NCBI GenBank assembly: GCA_902497035.1
Contig: CABVDL010000023.1
Span: 1-30,601, forward strand
Reading direction: 5' to 3'
From: an uncultured Prevotella sp.
Lineage (GTDB): Bacteria > Bacteroidota > Bacteroidia > Bacteroidales > Bacteroidaceae
Length of the DNA stretch: 30,601 bases
Numbering within the stretch: position 1 is the stretch's first letter; each line of letters opens with the position of its first letter. The notes under the pieces were generated by a model. It worked only from the letters and a program-made list of their open reading frames with translations. It did not search any database and was not told the DNA's origin. Below, piece after piece: positions 24,783-30,601 of this stretch. The position numbers and the translations under genes were made by a program.

Positions 24783-26744
24783 CTAAATGCAAAGCAGTAT
24801 AAGCGTGAGCGCGACGGAGCCGGTGAGGAACCACACGGCATACTGGCGCACGTCTCCGCTCTGCCAGGGACGGATGGCCTCTCCGCCCTCGCGCACTGCC
24901 CAGCCTGAGAAGTTGAACATGCCGTCGATGACGTGACGGTCGAACCAGGCGATGGGAATGGAGAAGCAGCCAAACACAATCTTATGGGTGAAGAACTGCC
25001 AGGCGTCGTCGATGTAGAAGCGGTTGAGCGCGGCCTTATGCAGGCTGGGCATAGCCTTGGCGAGCTTGTCGGGCAGCGGGTTGTGCTTTGGAGCGTACAT
25101 ATATGTGGCAAGGGCGAAGCCGAGGGTGGCCACGGCCAATGATATCCAGGCTGTGGTGCCAAACTGGAAGTGCTGAAGGGCTATTTCCTCGGCATGGCCG
25201 TCGAGTGATACGAAATGGCCGAAAGGTATCCAGCCGGCCACACACGAGATGACGGCGAGGAACACCAGCGGGCCCCACATCACGAAAGGCACCTCGGCAG
25301 GCTTGCGGCGATGCTCGGGGTCTTGCTCGTAGTAGCTGTCACCCCAGAAGATGACGTAGTAGAGACGGAACATGTAGAAAGCCGTCATGCCGCTGACCAG
25401 CGTCATAAACCATCCAAGATAGGGGGAGAAATGGAAGCAGGCGTCAACAATCTCGTCCTTGGAGAAGAAGCCGGCCAATGGCCAGAAGCCACTGATGGCG
25501 ATGGTTCCAATCAGGAAGCAGATGTTGGTGATGGGCATGTATTTGCGCAGCCCGCCCATGTATTCCTTGAAGTTGGAGCCGATGATTACGATGATGGCGC
25601 CCGAGCAAAGGAAGAGCAGGGCCTTGAACATGGCGTGGGTGAAGAGGTGGAACATCGAGGCCATGTAGCCTACGCTGCCCTCACCCTCCATGGCGGTGCA
25701 GACGCCGAGTGCCACGAGCATGTAGGCAATCTGCGAGATGGTGGAGAAGGCGAGTCCGCGCTTGATGTCGCGCTGGCAGCAGGCCACGGCGGCTGCGTAG
25801 AAGGCCGTGAACGCGCCGATATAGGCTATGTAGTGCAGCGTGTTGGGCGCGTAGGCCAGCCAGATGGGCATGAGTGAGGCCACCTGATAGACGCCGGCGA
25901 CCACCATGGTGGCGGCGTGGATCAAGGCCGAGACAGGCGTCGGGCCCTCCATGGCGTCGGGCAGCCATATATGCAATGGGAACATGGCCGACTTGCCGGC
26001 GCCTCCGATGAACATCAGGAACAGCGACATCGGCAGCACAAAGGCAGCTCCGGGAAGCTCAGTGACGAGTTTCGGGTCGGCCGTGAGGTCATAGTCAAAC
26101 GTGCCGGTATAGAAGCTGTAGAACAGGATGCCGATGAGGAAGAACAGGTCGGCGAAGCGCGTCACGATGAAAGCCTTCTTCGAGGCGTGCACTGCGGCGT
26201 GCTTGGGATAGTAGAAGCCGATGAGCAGGTAGGAGCATACGCCCACAAGTTCCCAGAAGAGATACATCTGGAAGATGTTGGTGGCCACTACCAGGCCCAG
26301 CATCGACATGGTGAAGAGCGACAGGAAGGCATAGAAACGCTGGAAGCCCTTCTCATAGCCCTCTTTCTTGTAGTGCTCGTCGCGCTCGGCCATGTAGCCG
26401 AAACTGTAGATATGCACCATGAACGACACCGTGGTGATGACGATGAGCATCATCACAGAGATGGGCGTCAGGCGGAAACCTATGTTGAACGTCAGCAGCT
26501 CAGTGAACTTCAGCCATGTGAAGTTGAACACCGTCACCGTGGGATATAAGCCCGTGGCGGCGTCACGTCCGATGGCGAAGAAATACTCGTAGGCGGTGTA
26601 GAGGCTCAGTCCCCAAAGTACGCCCAAGACGGCCGTGCCGATGAGTCCAGCCACCGGCTTCTTCATCTTCATGCCTAAGAGGCCCAGCAGCAGGAAGCTG
26701 AGGAAGGGAAGAAGAAGAATCAGATATGAATAACTGTATTCCAT
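24783..26744 (-). CDS. nuoL: NADH-quinone oxidoreductase subunit L
   Basis: A 653-residue distal antiporter-like subunit of complex I. FQMYLFWELVGVCSYLLIGFYY holds the conserved glutamate, and FPLHIWLPDAMEGPTPVSALIHAATMVVAGVY is the hallmark channel motif. KRGLAFSTISQIAYMLVALG and GFWPLAGFFSKDEIV follow. The C-terminal region should form the long lateral helix that clamps NuoM and NuoN, then a last membrane helix (VALTLILLCI). It starts 8 bp after the nuoK stop. It ends in TAG at the length normal for the family, evidence that TAG is a working stop codon in this genome. Confidence 0.95.
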   Translation of the reverse strand: MEYSYSYLILLLPFLSFLLLGLLGMKMKKPVAGLIGTAVLGVLWGLSLYTAYEYFFAIGRDAATGLYPTVTVFNFTWLKFTELLTFNIGFRLTPISVMMLIVITTVSFMVHIYSFGYMAERDEHYKKEGYEKGFQRFYAFLSLFTMSMLGLVVATNIFQMYLFWELVGVCSYLLIGFYYPKHAAVHASKKAFIVTRFADLFFLIGILFYSFYTGTFDYDLTADPKLVTELPGAAFVLPMSLFLMFIGGAGKSAMFPLHIWLPDAMEGPTPVSALIHAATMVVAGVYQVASLMPIWLAYAPNTLHYIAYIGAFTAFYAAAVACCQRDIKRGLAFSTISQIAYMLVALGVCTAMEGEGSVGYMASMFHLFTHAMFKALLFLCSGAIIVIIGSNFKEYMGGLRKYMPITNICFLIGTIAISGFWPLAGFFSKDEIVDACFHFSPYLGWFMTLVSGMTAFYMFRLYYVIFWGDSYYEQDPEHRRKPAEVPFVMWGPLVFLAVISCVAGWIPFGHFVSLDGHAEEIALQHFQFGTTAWISLAVATLGFALATYMYAPKHNPLPDKLAKAMPSLHKAALNRFYIDDAWQFFTHKIVFGCFSIPIAWFDRHVIDGMFNFSGWAVREGGEAIRPWQSGDVRQYAVWFLTGSVALTLILLCI

Positions 26745-26752
26745 TGTGCGAT

Positions 26753-27061
26753 TTAGTGTTTCATGTTTTCAATACTGTTCACCTGGTCACTGTGATAGTT
26801 GCGGTAAACGTTGATGATGATGGCCAGTGCCACGGCTGTCTCGGCTGCGCTCACTCCGATGGAGAAGAGCGTGAAGAACGAGCCCTCGAGCATGCCGGGG
26901 AACAGCATACGGTTAAACACGGCGAAGTTGAGGTCGGCCGCATTGAGCACCAGCTCAATGCTGATGAGCATGGCGATAAGGTTGCGATGGGTCACGAAAC
27001 CGAACACTCCGATAAAGAACAGCAGCGTGCTAACTGCCAAGAAGCAATATACTGAAATCAT
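26753..27061 (-). CDS. nuoK: NADH-quinone oxidoreductase subunit K
   Basis: A 102-residue subunit with three transmembrane helices, of MrpC-like descent. It starts MISVYCFLAVSTLLFFIGVFG and holds the conserved glutamates in the ISIELVLNAADLNF and SAAETAVALAIIIN segments, both needed for proton transfer. The ATG (27059-27061) overlaps the nuoJ TGA in ATGA, a normal sign of coupled translation. An open frame reaches further upstream inside nuoJ, but the family N-terminus and the overlap decide the start. It is followed by nuoL after 8 bp. Confidence 0.95.
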   Translation of the reverse strand: MISVYCFLAVSTLLFFIGVFGFVTHRNLIAMLISIELVLNAADLNFAVFNRMLFPGMLEGSFFTLFSIGVSAAETAVALAIIINVYRNYHSDQVNSIENMKH

Positions 27062-27579
27062 TTGTCGTCCTCCTTTCTGGCAATCATGATGCCGCCGATA
27101 ATACATGCCAGCAGGAAAAGGGAGATGAACTCGAACGGCAGTACGTAGCCGTATTTTCCTGCGCCCACGAGGCTCTTGCCAATCTCGGCGACTGGCACCT
27201 CTTTGTCGGCCACGCTCATGGCAGCGTCGATAAACTTGTTTTTCATCAGAATAGCGCCCACCGTGGCCAGTCCGGCCAGCGAGATGAGCAGTCCCTGGGC
27301 CACACGCGCCCCCTTGAAGCGGGAGACGAGGTTCTGCAGGGTGTCCTTCGACACAAGATGGATGGCGAAGATGATCAGAATGGTCACGCCGCCGGCGTAG
27401 ATGGAAATCTGGGCTGCGCCAAGGAAAGTGTAGTCGAGGAGGAAATAGAAACCGCCGATGCCGAAAAGCACGAACAGCAGCCACGTGGCCGCGCGCATGA
27501 CGTTTTTCGTGAGCACCGACATGATGGCCGAGCCAAGGACGACTACAGCCAAAATAACGAACATTACTATATTTGCCAT
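27058..27579 (-). CDS. nuoJ: NADH-quinone oxidoreductase subunit J
   Basis: A 173-residue membrane subunit with five predicted helices. It begins MANIVMFVILAVVVLGSAIMSVLTKN. The family motif YTFLGAAQISIYAGGVTILIIFAI contains the residues of the third helix, which takes part in conformational coupling between the quinone site and the pump modules. The C-terminal helix (FEFISLFLLACIIGGIMIAR) is followed by KEDDK. It starts 5 bp after the nuoI stop and overlaps nuoK by four bases. Confidence 0.94.
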   Translation of the reverse strand: MANIVMFVILAVVVLGSAIMSVLTKNVMRAATWLLFVLFGIGGFYFLLDYTFLGAAQISIYAGGVTILIIFAIHLVSKDTLQNLVSRFKGARVAQGLLISLAGLATVGAILMKNKFIDAAMSVADKEVPVAEIGKSLVGAGKYGYVLPFEFISLFLLACIIGGIMIARKEDDK

Positions 27580-27584
27580 AATCC

Positions 27585-28148
27585 TTACTTGGTTTTGGTG
27601 TTGAACTTACCGATGGTCAGCGGTGCGCCACCGTCGATGAGGCCGGGCAGCGAGCCGCCCTGATAGACCTCCTCGTTGAGGTGCAGCACCAGTTTGCTGC
27701 GGTCGAAGACCGAGTTCTCGAAGTCATTGGTGAACTCGATGGCGTCGAAGTTGCAGGCGTTGACGCAGAGCTCGCAGAACATGCAGTCGCCAAGGTCGTA
27801 CTGGTAGTCGTCGAGCACTTTCCGCTTCTTGCCTGTCTCGGGGTCGGTCTCCATGTGTGACGTTATCTTGATGGTGTCGTTGGGGCATGCCTTCTCGCAC
27901 ATCGTGCAGGCGGTGCACTTGTAGTCGCCCACCTTCAGGCCACGCTTCACGGCCTGGGGGTCGTCGGCATCCTCGACACGCTTGAAAACCAGACGGCCAC
28001 GGTGGCGCTTGGCTACGTGCAGCGTGGTCTTGCGGTTTTCGGGATACTGCTCGGTTGACTTGGGCGTGAAGTATTCCTTCATCGTCACCTTCAGGCCCGT
28101 GGCCAACGTTTTGGTGGCATCCTTTATCTCTTTGAAATATTGTGACAT
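27585..28148 (-). CDS. nuoI: NADH-quinone oxidoreductase subunit I (2x[4Fe-4S] ferredoxin-like)
   Basis: A 187-residue peripheral subunit that carries two [4Fe-4S] clusters (N6a and N6b) and passes electrons toward NuoB and quinone. The cluster ligands are complete: C78, C81, C84 and C88 in CTACTMCEKACPND, and C122, C125, C128 and C132 in CMFCELCVNACNFDA. As usual for two-cluster ferredoxins, each motif's last cysteine probably serves the other cluster. An N-terminal amphipathic helix should lie on the membrane. Because the NADH module seems absent, NuoI is a likely place where an alternative electron donor docks. It lies 33 bp after nuoH and 5 bp before nuoJ. Confidence 0.95.
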   Translation of the reverse strand: MSQYFKEIKDATKTLATGLKVTMKEYFTPKSTEQYPENRKTTLHVAKRHRGRLVFKRVEDADDPQAVKRGLKVGDYKCTACTMCEKACPNDTIKITSHMETDPETGKKRKVLDDYQYDLGDCMFCELCVNACNFDAIEFTNDFENSVFDRSKLVLHLNEEVYQGGSLPGLIDGGAPLTIGKFNTKTK

Positions 28149-28181
28149 ATCTATTTTGTTTGAACTTTGAACGATTAGGGA

Positions 28182-29267
28182 TTAGAGTGTCCAACCGAAT
28201 GCCACGCATGTGGTCATCACCGCAAGTGTGATGAGCATGAGCGGCATGAGGTACTTCCACTCCAGCGTCAGCACGTGGTCAACGCGCAGGCGCGGGAAGG
28301 TCCAGCGTGCCCACATCAGTATCCAGATGATGAGCAGCGTCTTGGCCCCGAACCATACGAAGCCGGGGATGTAGTCCATCACGCTGTCGAAGCCGGCAAT
28401 GCCGATGTTGAGCGGGGCCCATCCGCCGAGGAATATGGTGGCGGCAAGCCCTGAGATGACCACCAGGTTGAGGTATTCGGCGAGGTAGAAATAGCCGAAG
28501 CCCATGCCGGAATACTCGGTGTGGTAGCCGGCAACAAGCTCGCTCTCGGCCTCGTCGAGGTCGAACGGGCCACGGTTGGCCTCTGCATTTCCTGCTATGA
28601 GGAACACCAGGAAGGCGACGATGGCGGGGATGTGGCCCTGAATGATGAGCCAGTTCCAGGGACCGGTCTGCGCGTTGATGATGTCGCTGAGCTGCATGCT
28701 GCCGCAGAGGACGACAGCCGTAATCATGCAAAGGCCGAGGGAGATTTCATACGAAATCATCATCACGGCGCCACGCATGGCCGACACGACTGAATACTTG
28801 TTGTTGGAGCCCCATCCGGCAAGGATGATGCCCAGCACGCCGATGGAGCTTATGGCCGTCACCATGAACACGCCGACATTGAAGTCGAGCACGGCGGCAC
28901 CCTTGTTCCAGGGCAGGAAGGAGAACGTGCCCACTGAGGCGATGATGATGAGGAAAGGAGCCAGGGCGTAGAGCAGCTTGTCGGAGCGGTCAACGCCGAA
29001 TATTTCCTTGATGAGCATCTTCAGCACGTCGGCGACAACCTGGAAGATACCCCACTTGCCCACGCGCATGGGGCCGAGGCGGCACTGGAAGAAAGCGCAC
29101 ACCTTACGTTCAAAATAAATCATGAACATGGCGATGAGGGCGTAGAGCGTCAGCACAATCAGGCCCACGACGACACATTCGATGAGAATGGCCCAGAAAT
29201 TGCTCAGGCCGCAAGTCTGGCGGAGCAATCCATCGAACCACTGTGTAACTATACTGAAATCAAACAT
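28182..29267 (-). CDS. nuoH: NADH-quinone oxidoreductase subunit H
   Basis: A 361-residue membrane subunit that forms part of the quinone cavity. YFERKVCAFFQCRLGPMRVGKWG and AEANRGPFDLDEAESELVAGYHTEYSGM are its diagnostic quinone-site loops. LAGWGSNNKYSVVSAMRGAVMMISYEISLGL is the third standard motif. Eight or nine hydrophobic helices are visible. It follows nuoCD by only 34 bp. In the E. coli order nuoE, nuoF and nuoG would stand in that gap, so the operon lacks the NADH-oxidising module at its usual site. Confidence 0.95.
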   Translation of the reverse strand: MFDFSIVTQWFDGLLRQTCGLSNFWAILIECVVVGLIVLTLYALIAMFMIYFERKVCAFFQCRLGPMRVGKWGIFQVVADVLKMLIKEIFGVDRSDKLLYALAPFLIIIASVGTFSFLPWNKGAAVLDFNVGVFMVTAISSIGVLGIILAGWGSNNKYSVVSAMRGAVMMISYEISLGLCMITAVVLCGSMQLSDIINAQTGPWNWLIIQGHIPAIVAFLVFLIAGNAEANRGPFDLDEAESELVAGYHTEYSGMGFGYFYLAEYLNLVVISGLAATIFLGGWAPLNIGIAGFDSVMDYIPGFVWFGAKTLLIIWILMWARWTFPRLRVDHVLTLEWKYLMPLMLITLAVMTTCVAFGWTL

Positions 29268-29301
29268 CTTCTTTTTATTAATTGTATTTGAGTGATGAAG
29301 A

Positions 29302-30601
29302 CTATCTGTCCAAATCGGGTATCACAAAGTCGATGGCTGCGCCGGTGGAGATGAGGTCGGCAATCTTCTGTCCGCGCAGCATCTTGTCGAAGGCCCCGGC
29401 AAGGGTGAGGCCCATCGGGCGGAGCTTCACGCGGTAAGGGCTCTTGTCGCCGCGGCTGTCGAGATAGACGCCGAACTCGCCGGCACCGCCCTCTACCGAG
29501 AACCACCACTGTCCTTCCGGCACCTTGATGATGGGCTTCTGCTTGATGTAGAACTCTCCCTCGGGGATGCTGTCGATGAGCTGCTCTATGATGTCGAGGC
29601 TCTGGTATATCTCCTCGATATGGATCATGTAGCGTGCCATGGAGTCGCCGGCGGTGCCGGTAATCTCGTTGAACGTCACTTTGTCGTAGAGGTCGTAGGG
29701 ATGGTTCTTCCTCACGTCGTTGTGCCATCCGGCGGCGCGTCCGGCGGGGCCGGTGACGCCGTAGTTGATGCAGTCGGCCAGGCCCATCGGCCCCACGCCC
29801 TCAAGACGCTTGTGCGTGATGACGTTGTCGCCGAACACGTCGAGGTATTCCTGCACCATCGGGCGGAGGTATTTGCAGAGCTTCTTGGTGTTGGCCACGA
29901 AGTCCGGGTCGATGTCGGCCTGCAGTCCGCCTATGCGGTAATAGTTCTGAATGAGTCGTCCGCCGGTGGTCTCCTCCATGACGTTCAGCACGTGCTCGCG
30001 GTCGCGCATGCAGTAGAGGAAAGCGGTGAGGGCCGAGAGGTCCTGTGCGCATGTGCCGAGGAAGAGCAGGTGGTTGTCGATGCGCTGCAGCTCGTCCATG
30101 ATGGTGCGTATGTAGTGTATGCGGTCGCTGAGCTCAATGCCCATGGCCTCCTCGATGACGCCCACGAGCGCATGGCGGTTGGTCATGGCGCAGAGGTAGT
30201 TGAGGCGGTCGGTCAGGGCGAGCGTCTGCGGATAGGTCATGCTCTCCATCATCTTCTCGATGCCGCGGTGGATGTAGCCCAGGTGGGGATAGACGCGCTT
30301 GATGTTCTCGCCGTCGACAACGGTCTGCAGGCGCAGCACACCGTGCATTGACGGGTGGTTGGGGCCGAAGTTGACCACATAGTCGTCGGGCTCGAACAGG
30401 CGGTGCTTGGTCTCTGTCAGCTCGCCAAACTCGTTGAGGTTCCACTCTGAGGTAAAGTCGCTCTCTGGCTCGTCGGTCATCGGGAAGCGGTTCTTCTCTG
30501 GGCTCATGTCGAAGTCCTTGCGAAGGGGATAGCCCTCGAAGTCGGAGCGCATGAAGAGGCGGCGCATGTCGGGATGGCCGAGGAACTTGATGCCGAGGAA
30601 G
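29302..30601 (-). CDS. nuoCD: NADH-quinone oxidoreductase subunit C/D fusion (N-terminal part outside window)
   Basis: The frame runs to the window edge, so the 5' end is missing. The residues before the first internal Met (FLGIKFLGHPD) and after it (MRRLFMRSDFEGYPLRKDF) are the C-terminal signature of NuoC. They run without a stop into NuoD, which shows VVNFGPNHPSMHGVLRL, HLGYIHRGIEKMME, TDRLNYLCAM, EGVGPMGLADCINYGVTGPAGRAAG and GEFGVYLDSRG, and ends in IPDLDR. The product is therefore a fused NuoCD, as known in E. coli and Bacteroidota. NuoD forms the quinone-binding pocket with NuoB. The TAG stop sits exactly at the usual family C-terminus. A methionine at 30565-30567 could be mistaken for a start but would cut the NuoC domain. 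Confidence 0.93.
   Translation of the reverse strand, partial: FLGIKFLGHPDMRRLFMRSDFEGYPLRKDFDMSPEKNRFPMTDEPESDFTSEWNLNEFGELTETKHRLFEPDDYVVNFGPNHPSMHGVLRLQTVVDGENIKRVYPHLGYIHRGIEKMMESMTYPQTLALTDRLNYLCAMTNRHALVGVIEEAMGIELSDRIHYIRTIMDELQRIDNHLLFLGTCAQDLSALTAFLYCMRDREHVLNVMEETTGGRLIQNYYRIGGLQADIDPDFVANTKKLCKYLRPMVQEYLDVFGDNVITHKRLEGVGPMGLADCINYGVTGPAGRAAGWHNDVRKNHPYDLYDKVTFNEITGTAGDSMARYMIHIEEIYQSLDIIEQLIDSIPEGEFYIKQKPIIKVPEGQWWFSVEGGAGEFGVYLDSRGDKSPYRVKLRPMGLTLAGAFDKMLRGQKIADLISTGAAIDFVIPDLDR

Noticed and set aside
30565..30567. Start of a separate nuoD gene at this ATG
   Set aside because: The frame continues upstream to the window edge with NuoC C-terminal residues, so this is an internal Met of a NuoCD fusion.
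17318..30601. Genome-wide reassignment of TAG to an amino acid, suggested by the two ambers in the macA-like gene
   Set aside because: TAG ends pyk, ribE, the DUF1349 gene, nuoL and nuoCD at lengths expected for their families, with nuoCD ending exactly at the usual C-terminus. TAG is therefore a working stop here.

Overview
The window (about 58% G+C by eye) looks like the chromosome of a Bacteroidota bacterium, most likely a Prevotellaceae member. Four things point there. Promoters follow the Bacteroidota pattern (TTTG/TTG, 19-20 bp spacer, TAnnTTTG) and there are no strong Shine-Dalgarno sites. Aspartokinase-homoserine dehydrogenase, an ApgM-family protein and threonine synthase form one operon. 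FeoA is fused to FeoB. The complex I operon has a fused nuoCD followed directly by nuoH, with no nuoEFG. The gene order looks chromosomal; I see no rRNA, tRNA, CRISPR array, insertion sequence or prophage.

Layout. 1-211: the 3' end of an FtsH-like protease gene, convergent with the thr operon and separated from it by a hairpin. 338-5414 (minus): thrA-apgM-thrC, the path from aspartate to threonine, where the ApgM-family protein probably supplies the homoserine kinase step. 5595-7146 (plus): an FAD-dependent dehydrogenase broken by a frameshift, then pyruvate kinase (7214-8659). A strong terminator separates pyruvate kinase from the convergent feoAB fusion (8783-11296, minus). 11427-12373 (plus): a strong promoter, a structured leader of about 265 nt ending in an intrinsic terminator, then riboflavin synthase. 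12633-13586: an Rpn/PD-(D/E)XK nuclease with a tetrapeptide-repeat tail. 13714-14367: an exported DUF1349 protein. 14399-15658 (minus): an NRAMP manganese transporter. 15978-20597 (plus): an efflux operon (TolC-like channel, MacA-like adaptor, MacB-like ATPase, FtsX/MacB-like permease) in which the adaptor frame carries two in-frame amber codons. 20625-21581 (minus): a regulator joining a ScdA/hemerythrin-type iron domain to a LuxR helix-turn-helix. 21683-30601 (minus): nuoCD-H-I-J-K-L-M-N, running off the right edge inside the NuoC part.

The most interesting points are four. The ribE leader resembles no riboflavin leader I know and can form mutually exclusive helices like a switch. The macA-like gene has two TAG codons in an otherwise intact frame. 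An iron/redox-sensing LuxR-type regulator sits directly behind the complex I operon terminator. The Rpn gene has an expandable repeat tail. Folds and promoter calls were made by eye and are hypotheses.
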